Below, piece by piece: positions 16,756-24,120 of a stretch of DNA of 64,000 nucleotides. The DNA comes from an uncultured Clostridia bacterium. GTDB lineage: Bacteria; Bacillota; Clostridia; UMGS1810. Position 1 is the first letter of the stretch. The number at the start of each line of letters is the position of its first letter. Where the stretch lies: the NCBI GenBank assembly GCA_934500705.1, contig CAKSTI010000004.1, positions 102,687-166,686 on the forward strand, read 5' to 3'. The translations under genes and the position numbers were made by a program. Under the pieces are notes generated by a model. That model searched no databases, was not told where the DNA came from, and saw only the letters and a program-made list of their open reading frames with translations.

Positions 16756-17684
16756 TGCTGTATATTACAATAGACGGCGGAACAACAAACACAAGAATAT
16801 GCCTTACCGACGGCAACGAAATTAAAGACAAACGGGCATATAAAGTCGGTGCAAGGGCGGGTATGGATAACCGCAGTATGCTTAAAGAAACGGTAAAAAA
16901 CGGAATAAAAGATATTCTGTCGGACAACCGTCTGAGCGAAAACGACATAGCGCAAATTCTCGCATCGGGAATGATTACGTCGGAATTCGGACTCTGCGAA
17001 CTCAGCCACATAACCGTTCCTGCCGGAATAAGTGAACTTCACAATTCAATGAAAAATGTTGCGTTAGAGGACATATCACCCATACCTTTCACATTTATAT
17101 GCGGTGTAAAAACGCCGTGCACAAGCATTGACAACGCCGATATGATGCGTGGCGAAGAAACCGAGCTTATGGGAATTATAAGCGAATTTGCCGGCGAGTG
17201 CGTCTATGTGCTGCCCGGTTCTCACTCAAAGATAATAAAAACCGACAAACACGGCAGAATAACGGGCTTTACAAGTATGCTCACAGGCGAGATGGCGGCG
17301 GCTCTCTCTCAAAACACAATTCTGAAAGACGCCGTTGATTTTTCCGGCTCCGATTTAAACGAGGAATACCTGCTTTCGGGATTTGATTTTTGCCGAAAAA
17401 ACGGAATTAACAACACGCTCTTTAAAGTCAGAATTCTAAAAAACATATTCCGTGAAAGCGGCGACCGCACATACAGCTTTTTCCTCGGTGCGGTTCTCTG
17501 CGATGAAATTTTGGAAATACTGAAACACGGCACCGAAAAAATCATAATCGGCGGCAACAGCCGTCTTAAAGAGGCAACGCATATGCTGTTAAAGCATCGG
17601 TCAAATGCCGACACAGTGTGCATAACCCCCGAAAAAGCCGACAGTGCGGCATCGGTAGGTATGGTAAGAATTTTTGAATATTAA
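16752..17684 (+). CDS. dgoK: 2-dehydro-3-deoxygalactonokinase
   Basis: A 310-residue ASKHA-fold sugar-acid kinase of the DgoK family. It begins MMLYITIDGGTTNTRICL, the phosphate-1 loop. It contains the family phrases RGEETELMGI near 134, LPGSHSKII near 155 and TGEMAAALSQ near 178, with an adenosine-binding IIIGGNSR near 260. It phosphorylates 2-keto-3-deoxygalactonate for the overlapping aldolase gene, so the two make the lower De Ley-Doudoroff pathway from galactonate. The dehydratase is not adjacent. Confidence 0.87.
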   Translation: MMLYITIDGGTTNTRICLTDGNEIKDKRAYKVGARAGMDNRSMLKETVKNGIKDILSDNRLSENDIAQILASGMITSEFGLCELSHITVPAGISELHNSMKNVALEDISPIPFTFICGVKTPCTSIDNADMMRGEETELMGIISEFAGECVYVLPGSHSKIIKTDKHGRITGFTSMLTGEMAAALSQNTILKDAVDFSGSDLNEEYLLSGFDFCRKNGINNTLFKVRILKNIFRESGDRTYSFFLGAVLCDEILEILKHGTEKIIIGGNSRLKEATHMLLKHRSNADTVCITPEKADSAASVGMVRIFEY

Positions 17685-17691
17685 CAAAGAC

Positions 17692-17777
17692 GGGGCTGTT
17701 TAAAAAGCCCTAAAATCACAAAAAGGATTTCTTGTTGAGGTTCTTTTTTATTTTTGCGGCACTTTTTAAACAGCCCC
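17692..17777. repeat. 86-bp MITE-like inverted-repeat element
   Basis: A 16-base perfect terminal inverted repeat (GGGGCTGTTTAAAAAG at the left, CTTTTTAAACAGCCCC at the right) encloses a short AT-rich centre. The left 37 bases recur at 37761-37797 with a few changes. It may act as the dgoK terminator, but the second copy shows it is a dispersed element, perhaps the ends of a transposon. Confidence 0.6.
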
Positions 17778-17869
17778 TTGTTTTTTATAAGTTCCCTCAT
17801 TTTACACACAAGCGCAAAAATGCGTGTTTTTATTTTTTTGAATAATAACGATTGTTGGTTTAATACCTC

Positions 17870-17898
17870 TTGAATATTTATTTGGTTTGTGATACAAT
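17870..17898 (+). promoter_or_regulatory. Promoter of the interrupted small gene
   Basis: TTGAAT (17870-17875), 17 bases, TACAAT (17893-17898). Confidence 0.55.
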
Positions 17899-17945
17899 GT
17901 ATGTATCTGATTGCGCATTGCGTATTTAAAAAGAGAGTTGATACT

Positions 17946-18449
17946 ATGAAAATTGAATTGCAAAAAGCAAGCTCTTAGGCAGTGGGGACTCGAACCCACA
18001 TTGGTTTCACATAGCAATTTTCCCTGTAACGGCAGTAAATCCCTTGAAAATACGACAGTATTCCCTGCGTAATTTACTTTGTTACAGAAAAAATTGCTTA
18101 TGTGAAACTGCGAGCACCTGCTCGGCTGAATTTTTGCAAAGAATTTCGGTGCGTAAGGGTGCAGACGGGCTGACGCCCGTCAAGACCGACAAGGCGGAAG
18201 GCTTTGTGAAAATTCAGTCGACAGGCAATGCGGGTTCGAGTCCCCACTGCCTAACCTGCCGAAAAGGATTATGAGGAATGGTATTTGGGGCATACTGACG
18301 AACCTATACCGCTTCTTGCCGACAGTGTCAGCCGTGAAATTATGCCCTGCGATGTTTCGGAAGAGAACTGGTTTATTGCCGAAAAATGTCAGGATTGGTG
18401 TCTTTGCATAGGAAGATATATATGGACTTTGGTTAACGAAAAACAGTAA
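17946..18449 (+). pseudogene. Small gene split by the 280-bp palindromic element
   Basis: The first ten codons (MKIELQKASS, 17946-17975) run straight into a TAG supplied by the inserted element. After the element, from 18255 to the TAA at 18449, an open frame reads PAEKDYEEWYLGHTDEPIPL onward and ends in NEKQ. Joining the two parts with one base between restores a single protein of about 74 residues, acidic, with several Trp and Cys. It has its own promoter. Family not recognised. The split gene is the best evidence that the element is mobile. Confidence 0.65.
17975..18254. mobile_element. 280-bp palindromic structured element with T-arm-like ends
   Basis: The ends are a perfect 23-base inverted repeat (17975-17997 and 18232-18254), which extends imperfectly inwards. 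Each contains GGTTCGAGTCC or its complement, the tRNA T-loop consensus. Inside are two long hairpins (18004-18030 with 18081-18108, and 18126-18141 with 18202-18217) and two short perfect ones (18111-18124 and 18164-18181). The whole can fold as a multi-branched cloverleaf. It carries no plausible protein gene, interrupts a small gene, and related end sequences occur at 29237-29290 and 57738-57765. It looks like a non-autonomous mobile element or a mobile structured RNA. Confidence 0.65.
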
Positions 18450-18566
18450 CACCCTCTGAGGTTATTTTAATAAATTGTGAAAGAATGTCAATTTCACGTT
18501 AGAGATACAGCGTTATCTGCGAAAAATTAAAAGAAATTTTTAAATAATTATAAGGAGTAATTGATT

Positions 18567-18863
18567 ATGGAGATTAATAAAATCAAAGACGGCACCGCAC
18601 TTACGATAGAGCTTGAAGGCAGGCTCGACACGGTATCTGCCCCACAGCTTGAAACGGAACTTAAAAAAGGCATATCCGGAGTAGAAACACTTATATTCGA
18701 TTTTGCAAAATTGGAGTACCTTTCCTCTGCCGGTCTGCGTGTTCTGCTTTCCTCTCAGAAGGTTATGAACAGACAGGGTCAGATGATAATTAAAAATGTC
18801 AACAGCACCATTGCAGATATTTTTGAAGTAACGGGATTTTCGGAAATACTTACTGTCGAATAA
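18567..18863 (+). CDS. STAS-domain anti-sigma factor antagonist
   Basis: A 98-residue single-domain protein of the SpoIIAA/RsbV family. It has the ELEGRLDTVSAPQLE strand-helix and the switch site LEYLSSAGLRVLL with Ser53/Ser54, where the partner kinase phosphorylates. Unphosphorylated, such proteins bind the anti-sigma kinase and free its target. Here it heads a same-strand locus that also encodes a SpoIIE-type phosphatase and an RsbW-like ATPase, so a complete partner-switching circuit is present. The ATG at 18567 has AAGGAG 9 bases upstream. Confidence 0.93.
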   Translation: MEINKIKDGTALTIELEGRLDTVSAPQLETELKKGISGVETLIFDFAKLEYLSSAGLRVLLSSQKVMNRQGQMIIKNVNSTIADIFEVTGFSEILTVE

Positions 18864-18876
18864 CGGAGAATTGGTT

Positions 18877-19761
18877 ATGGAATTTCCTGTTGATACACAG
18901 AAAATAGACCTTTTACATAAGGAAATTATAGAGAAAATCCGCTCCGAGTACGGGCATACTCTGTCCTCGCACTCATTTGCATCTCTGTATCTGTGGCAGC
19001 ACGCTATGGGGCTGTCATTGATTTGCGATAAGGATTTTTTTGCCGTGCAATGCGGCGGCGAAAATTCCAATATGTGGTTTTTCCCTTGCGGAAACGAACA
19101 AAAAACGCATAGCTTTATTTCCGAGAAAATGTCGGATAAGCCGTTTTCATTGTGCTATCTCAGAGAACGTGACGTAAAATGGCTGGATAAAAATTTTCCG
19201 GAAAAGTGGAACTTTAAGCGTGCTGAACCGTCCGACGAGTACATATGCAACGTTTCGGAATACATATCACTTGAAGGCAGTAAATTTTCTGAAATCAGGC
19301 GAAAAATACGAAAAATTGACAGAGAGTATGATATAACAGTCCGTGAAATATCTGACAGTACCTTAAACGACGCTATGGGCGTTGCGGAAAAATGGTATGC
19401 AAAAGAGCACCATATCGGCAAAGACGGTCTGTCGGACGATATGATTGCCGAGATTGCATTGGACGAGAGAAAGAAACTTGACATAAGCGGTATCATTATG
19501 TATGCGGATGGCGTGCCCGTCAGTGTTTTTGCAGGCTTTCCACTTACAGGCGACACGGCAGATGTTCTCATAGGAAAATGCACACTCGACGCTCCCAAGG
19601 GAGTTGCGTACTACGCTCTGAGGGAGTACCTGCGTTCATTGGACGGAAAATACTTATACTGCAACCACGAGGAAGATTTGGGAATTGAGGGCATCAGACA
19701 GATGAAAAGCAGTCTTTGTCCCATAGAGAAAACTCATATATGGGAGGCAGACTTAAAATGA
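18877..19761 (+). CDS. DUF2156 (phosphatidylglycerol lysyltransferase C-terminal-like) protein
   Basis: A 294-residue soluble protein of the DUF2156 family, a double-GNAT fold shared with the catalytic half of MprF and with FemAB-like aminoacyl transferases. Visible family features are SFASLYLWQ near 28, KFSEIRRKIRKID near 137, and the C-terminal LYCNHEEDLGIEGIRQMKSS. No MprF membrane domain is attached. Such proteins may transfer an amino acid or acyl group to a lipid or peptide; the acceptor is unknown. It lies 13 bases after the STAS gene and overlaps the MATE gene by 4 bases. Confidence 0.8.
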   Translation: MEFPVDTQKIDLLHKEIIEKIRSEYGHTLSSHSFASLYLWQHAMGLSLICDKDFFAVQCGGENSNMWFFPCGNEQKTHSFISEKMSDKPFSLCYLRERDVKWLDKNFPEKWNFKRAEPSDEYICNVSEYISLEGSKFSEIRRKIRKIDREYDITVREISDSTLNDAMGVAEKWYAKEHHIGKDGLSDDMIAEIALDERKKLDISGIIMYADGVPVSVFAGFPLTGDTADVLIGKCTLDAPKGVAYYALREYLRSLDGKYLYCNHEEDLGIEGIRQMKSSLCPIEKTHIWEADLK

Positions 19762-21491
19762 AACAGAGAGATTATTTTATACCTAAAATGTTTTACCGCC
19801 TGATGATACCGTCCGTAATTTCGTCTTTCGGCTTTGCTTTGGCGGATATGGCAGATGCGCTTGTCGTTGGACAAAAGCTGGGCGAAGTGGGACTTGCGGC
19901 AATAAGCCTTTGTCTGCCTGTATATATGTTCATAAATCTCTTTATGGACGGACTCGGAATTGGCGGAAGTGTGCTGTTTTCGCAGAAACTCGGCGAAGGA
20001 AATATTGACAGAGCGCAGGAGTGCTTTAACCGCACGTGGACGGCGGTTTTGGCTTTGGGTTGCTTTATAGGTATAATTGTCAATGTTTTTACAGAGCCGT
20101 GCCTTAACCTTCTCGGTACTAAAAAGACCGACGGAAACGTTTATTATGCCTGCCGTGATTATGTTAAAATCATAGCCGGCGGAGCACCGCTTTTGATGCT
20201 GAACGTTGTTTTTGCAAATTTTTTGAGAAATGATAACAATGCCGGAATTGCCTCGGCAGGATTTTTGATAGGAAACATTACGGATATTGTGCTCAATATC
20301 GTATTGGTTATCTTTTGCGGATTGGGCACAAAAGGCGCTGCATTGTCAACGGTCATCGGCTCTGCAGTTGCGCTTGCCGTATATGTGCCCGGAATAATCG
20401 GCAAAAAATCAGATGTGCTTAAAATAAAAAAATTTAAACTTAACATTGGCGAAACACTCTATTGCTTTAAAACGGGATTTGCAACGTCTGTCAGACATCT
20501 TTTGCAGTTGGTATTTTTCTTAGTCATAAACAGGATGCTTATGGCTATGAACGGCGAAAGCGGTGTTGCCGTGTTTGACGTCGTGTATAATGTTTCGTTT
20601 TTCATAATTTACCTCTGCAACGGCATAGCCGAGGCGTCACAGCCTCTTGTAAGCACATTTACGGGCGAAAACAACGAGGACGACTGCAAATACATATTAA
20701 AACTCTCAAAGATATGGGCAATTTGTCTGGGTGCTGTTGTAACGGCGCTGATTGTAATAAACGCTGAGAGAATTTCACTGTTTTTCGGTATTCCGAAAGC
20801 CTTGATTTCGGATAGCGGTACGGCGGTGAGAATTTACTGCATCGGTTTTGCATTTTTGGGACTGAATATCATAAACGAAAAGTACTATCAGTCCAAAAAT
20901 CTCTTTTTGCCGCCGTTTTTAATTGTTATAATGAGGGAATTTGTAATACTCGTATTGTGTGCTGTCATTTTTTCGCAAATGGGCTTTGGGGCAATATGGT
21001 TTATGTACCCGATGACGGAGATTGCAACATATCTGATTTTCAAAGTGATTTGCCGCTTTGTTGTTAGGGAGAACGGTATGCTCGACGCCGGCAGAATTTT
21101 CAGAATTACCCTCTCGGGCGTTGATGATATGGAGGACGTTTTAAAGCGCAACGGCGAGTTCTGCAAACGATGGGGAGCCGACACAAAGCGTGAATATGCC
21201 GTTACACTGGTAATAGAGGAGATATGTATGTCAATTATGCGCAATGCCATAAAGGATATTCCGGGCGGCAAAATCCGCATCACACTGCTTGCTCTTGAAA
21301 ACGGCGATTTTGCGCTTAACTTTCTCGACAATGCGGTAGAGTTTAACCCATTCTCATTTGTGACGGGAAAAATCGAAACTGAAAACGACTTTAATATAGA
21401 CGAGATAAGTATGACTATGATAAAGAACAAAACGAAAAAGCTGACGTATCACAAATGCGGCGGATTTAATTCGCTTGCGGTTTACATATAG
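19758..21491 (+). CDS. MATE-family transporter fused to an RsbW-like ATPase domain
   Basis: A 577-residue protein with two parts. Residues 1 to about 435 are a twelve-helix MATE/MVF-type exporter. After a short linker, residues about 445-577 follow the HATPase_c_2 fold of anti-sigma kinases: VIEEICMSIMRNAI (N-box region), FLDNAVEFNPFSF (G1-like, compare DNGVPYNP in the neighbour at 23211), and an ISMTMIKNKTKKLTY helix in place of the GGLGIYMVKK box. The G2 glycines are missing, so ATP binding may be weak. The ATG at 19758 overlaps the DUF2156 stop and has GGGAGG upstream. The fusion physically ties a transporter to the partner-switching module around it. Confidence 0.82.
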   Translation: MKQRDYFIPKMFYRLMIPSVISSFGFALADMADALVVGQKLGEVGLAAISLCLPVYMFINLFMDGLGIGGSVLFSQKLGEGNIDRAQECFNRTWTAVLALGCFIGIIVNVFTEPCLNLLGTKKTDGNVYYACRDYVKIIAGGAPLLMLNVVFANFLRNDNNAGIASAGFLIGNITDIVLNIVLVIFCGLGTKGAALSTVIGSAVALAVYVPGIIGKKSDVLKIKKFKLNIGETLYCFKTGFATSVRHLLQLVFFLVINRMLMAMNGESGVAVFDVVYNVSFFIIYLCNGIAEASQPLVSTFTGENNEDDCKYILKLSKIWAICLGAVVTALIVINAERISLFFGIPKALISDSGTAVRIYCIGFAFLGLNIINEKYYQSKNLFLPPFLIVIMREFVILVLCAVIFSQMGFGAIWFMYPMTEIATYLIFKVICRFVVRENGMLDAGRIFRITLSGVDDMEDVLKRNGEFCKRWGADTKREYAVTLVIEEICMSIMRNAIKDIPGGKIRITLLALENGDFALNFLDNAVEFNPFSFVTGKIETENDFNIDEISMTMIKNKTKKLTYHKCGGFNSLAVYI

Positions 21492-21503
21492 GGAGGTTTT
21501 TCA

Positions 21504-23210
21504 ATGAGAATGTCGCTTAAATTAAAGGCAATCGCCGTAATACTTTTGTTTACCGTGATTTTGTCTGTGAGCATTGTTTTTATAAGCTATAATACATATA
21601 CGGACAGTTTCAGAAGGCATTACAGCTCGCTTGCACTGTCAATTTCAAAGTCTACCGCATCGGTTGTAGATGCTAAAAAAGTCAAGGCGGTAGCCGAAGA
21701 AGTCCAAAAAACATACCGCACATTCTGCGAGAAAAACGGCGGTGTCCCCTCCGACCTTTCCGACAGCGAGGCAGAGGACTATTATGCCGAATTTGAATAC
21801 ATAACCGATATGCCGGAATACAAAGAACTTCTCGAAGTCCTTACAAAGCTCAGAGAGGATAACGAAGCCGAGTCCCTGTATCTGGGATATACCGACGTTG
21901 CTACAATGAAAGACCTTTATCTTGTTGACGCAAGCGCCCTTGAACCCTGCCGACCGGGAGTGTTTGATGATGTTCAGCCGGAACACGTTGCAAAGATAGA
22001 AAAGGGCGATTACGAATTCCCGGCATTCATAACAAACCTGCCCGAATACGGCTGGCTCTGCTCTGCGTCCGCACCGATTAAAGACGGCGGCGGCAACGTG
22101 GTAGGAGTTGCACTGGTTGATATTTCTATGAACAAGATAATGAGCGACAGGCGTGATTTTCTCATAAGCCTTATACTCATAACAACCGTTCTGGCTCTTA
22201 TTATTGCCGCAGCGGTTTTGGTTCTGGTAAATAAATTCCTCATAAAACCGATAAACGTATTGAGCGACGCCGCAAGTACTTTTGTCTCCGAAAAACAGGA
22301 GAAAGCCAAAACAGACGGCTCTCAGATTGCAAAGCTGAATATCAGAACGGGCGACGAAATAGAAAAGCTCTCCGACTCCGTAAAGAAAATGGAAACCGAC
22401 CTTAACACATATATCGAGGAGCTGACCGCCATTACATCGGAAAAGGAAAGAATAGGCGCAGAACTTGACATAGCAACGCACATTCAGTCGTCTATGCTGC
22501 CTTGCATATTCCCCGCCTTTCCGGAACGGCAGGAATTTGACATATACGCACAAATGACACCGGCAAAGGAAGTCGGCGGCGATTTTTACGACTTCTTTAT
22601 GGTTGATGAACGTCACATAGCAATCGTTATGGCGGACGTATCGGGCAAAGGCGTTCCGGCGGCGCTGTTTATGGTAATTGCAAAAACGCTTATCAAAGAC
22701 CATACCCTGCCCGGCAGAGATTTGGGCGAGGTGTTTACAACGGTAAATAACATTCTCTGCGAGTCAAACAGCGAAGGATTGTTTGTAACGGCGTTTGAGG
22801 GCGTACTGGATTTGGCAACGGGAGAATTTGCATTTGTAAATGCAGGGCACGAAGTCCCCTACCTATGCAAAAAATCCGCCGGTTTCAAGCCATATAAAAT
22901 CAAACCGTGCTTTGTCCTTGCAGGTATGGAGAATATGAAGTATTCATCGGGAAAGATAACGCTTGATGTCGGCGATAAGATATTCCAGTACACCGACGGA
23001 GTTACGGAAGCTACAAATTCCGAAAACGAACTGTACGGCGCAAAGCGCCTGAACACCGTGCTTAACGCCGCCGGCAGAAAAACTCCGTGCGAAATCATTA
23101 AAGACGTTAAAAACGATATTGATACTTTTGTCGGAGATGCGGACCAGTTCGACGATATAACGATGCTGTGTCTGGAATATAAAAGAAAAATGGAAACGGA
23201 GGATACCTAA
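21504..23210 (+). CDS. Membrane sensor protein phosphatase (Cache-HAMP-SpoIIE)
   Basis: A 568-residue receptor phosphatase: membrane segment 1 at about 8-28, an extracellular single-Cache-like domain (about 30-215), membrane segment 2 at about 218-242, a HAMP linker with coiled coil (about 243-330), and a PP2C/SpoIIE domain to the end. The metal-binding acids are present in VGGDFYDFF, MADVSGKGVPAALF, YTDGVTEA and DQFDDITML. It should dephosphorylate the STAS protein at 18567 when an extracellular signal is bound. The next gene starts at the first base after its stop. Confidence 0.9.
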   Translation: MRMSLKLKAIAVILLFTVILSVSIVFISYNTYTDSFRRHYSSLALSISKSTASVVDAKKVKAVAEEVQKTYRTFCEKNGGVPSDLSDSEAEDYYAEFEYITDMPEYKELLEVLTKLREDNEAESLYLGYTDVATMKDLYLVDASALEPCRPGVFDDVQPEHVAKIEKGDYEFPAFITNLPEYGWLCSASAPIKDGGGNVVGVALVDISMNKIMSDRRDFLISLILITTVLALIIAAAVLVLVNKFLIKPINVLSDAASTFVSEKQEKAKTDGSQIAKLNIRTGDEIEKLSDSVKKMETDLNTYIEELTAITSEKERIGAELDIATHIQSSMLPCIFPAFPERQEFDIYAQMTPAKEVGGDFYDFFMVDERHIAIVMADVSGKGVPAALFMVIAKTLIKDHTLPGRDLGEVFTTVNNILCESNSEGLFVTAFEGVLDLATGEFAFVNAGHEVPYLCKKSAGFKPYKIKPCFVLAGMENMKYSSGKITLDVGDKIFQYTDGVTEATNSENELYGAKRLNTVLNAAGRKTPCEIIKDVKNDIDTFVGDADQFDDITMLCLEYKRKMETEDT

Positions 23211-23624
23211 ATGGAAGAATTAACCGTTACGGCAAAAATCGAAAACATTGAAAAGGTCACCGAATTTGTTGACGGGCAGCTTGCATCATACTGTTGTCCG
23301 AAAAAGGCGCAGGCGCAGATTGACATTGCCATAGATGAGCTTTTCGGCAACATCGCGCATTACGCCTACAAACCCGACGAAGGCCCGGCAACCGTCCGTG
23401 TGGAAGTTCTGGAAAATCCGCTGTCCGTAATTCTGACATTTATAGACAACGGAGTTCCGTACAATCCGCTGGAAAAATCGGATCCCGACACTTCTCTGTC
23501 CGCAGACGAGAGGGAAATCGGAGGGCTCGGCATATATATGGTCAAGAAAACTATGGACGAAATTGTATACGAATACAGGAACGGTCAAAACATTTTAAAA
23601 GTGAAAAAGAGCCTGGAAAAATGA
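23211..23624 (+). CDS. RsbW/SpoIIAB-like anti-sigma serine kinase
   Basis: A 137-residue GHKL ATPase. The N-box is IDIAIDELFGNIAHYAY (about 40), the G1 box DNGVPYNPLEK (about 80), and the G2 box GGLGIYMVKK (about 107). All ATP-binding motifs are complete. It should phosphorylate the STAS protein and, when free, hold a target, either a sigma factor or another regulator. The nearest sigma factor is the ECF type at 28707, which is not the classical RsbW partner, so the target is open. GGAGG ribosome site inside the end of the phosphatase gene. Confidence 0.9.
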   Translation: MEELTVTAKIENIEKVTEFVDGQLASYCCPKKAQAQIDIAIDELFGNIAHYAYKPDEGPATVRVEVLENPLSVILTFIDNGVPYNPLEKSDPDTSLSADEREIGGLGIYMVKKTMDEIVYEYRNGQNILKVKKSLEK

Positions 23625-23636
23625 GGTGTTACTAAG

Positions 23637-24110
23637 TTGAAAAAAGAGTTGTTCAGAAAAAAGAGCCTTGAAAAAATTTCCTCGCCTGAGCGAATAGACG
23701 ACTGTGTTAAAGCAGTAAGCGTCAGGCTGTGGATAGTTGCCGCCGCCTGTATGCTTGTGATTTTATCACTTTTGCTGTGGGGAATTTTCGGCAAGGTGGA
23801 AATTACGCAAAGAGCCGTTACCGTATGCAAAAACGGCGAGGCAATATGCTATATCGCCGAGGACAGTATGGACGGTGTTTCCGAAAAAACAAACTTTCGC
23901 ATTGGCGGTCGGTCATACGTGCCGAATAACATATCCGACATACCGCAGAAGGCTTCCGAAGCAATGACGGAATACGCCGCCCACGTCGGATTGTATAATG
24001 ATGACAGTTGGGTTTATACCGCAGTGCTGTGTGCGGATTTAGATGACGGAGTATATGAAACCGAGGTTATTACAAAGTTGGTTTCCCCAATACTGCTTCT
24101 AACGAATTGA
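23637..24110 (+). CDS. Reduced HlyD-like NHLP export accessory protein
   Basis: A 157-residue protein starting at a TTG behind GAGGTG. The opening LFRKKSLEKISSPERIDDCV closely follows the N-terminus of the HlyD-type 'NHLP bacteriocin system secretion protein', followed by one membrane segment (about 36-58) and the LWGIFGKVEITQRAV turn. In the family the protein continues for over 100 residues with a coiled coil and a beta-barrel; here only about 100 extracellular residues remain. It lacks the long hairpin. Placed 10 bp before the exporter gene, it is probably a minimal adaptor for the two ABC proteins. Confidence 0.72.
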   Translation: MKKELFRKKSLEKISSPERIDDCVKAVSVRLWIVAAACMLVILSLLLWGIFGKVEITQRAVTVCKNGEAICYIAEDSMDGVSEKTNFRIGGRSYVPNNISDIPQKASEAMTEYAAHVGLYNDDSWVYTAVLCADLDDGVYETEVITKLVSPILLLTN

Positions 24111-24120
24111 GGTGTGTCGG

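Noticed and set aside
17975..18254. A tRNA or tmRNA gene, because of GGTTCGAGTCC near an acceptor-like stem
   Set aside because: The T-arm-like sequence occurs at both ends in inverted form, there is no anticodon arm, tag frame or CCA end, and the length and fold do not match either RNA.
18877..19761. A full MprF lysyl-phosphatidylglycerol synthase
   Set aside because: Only the DUF2156 part is present; the flippase membrane domain is missing, so the resistance function cannot be assumed.
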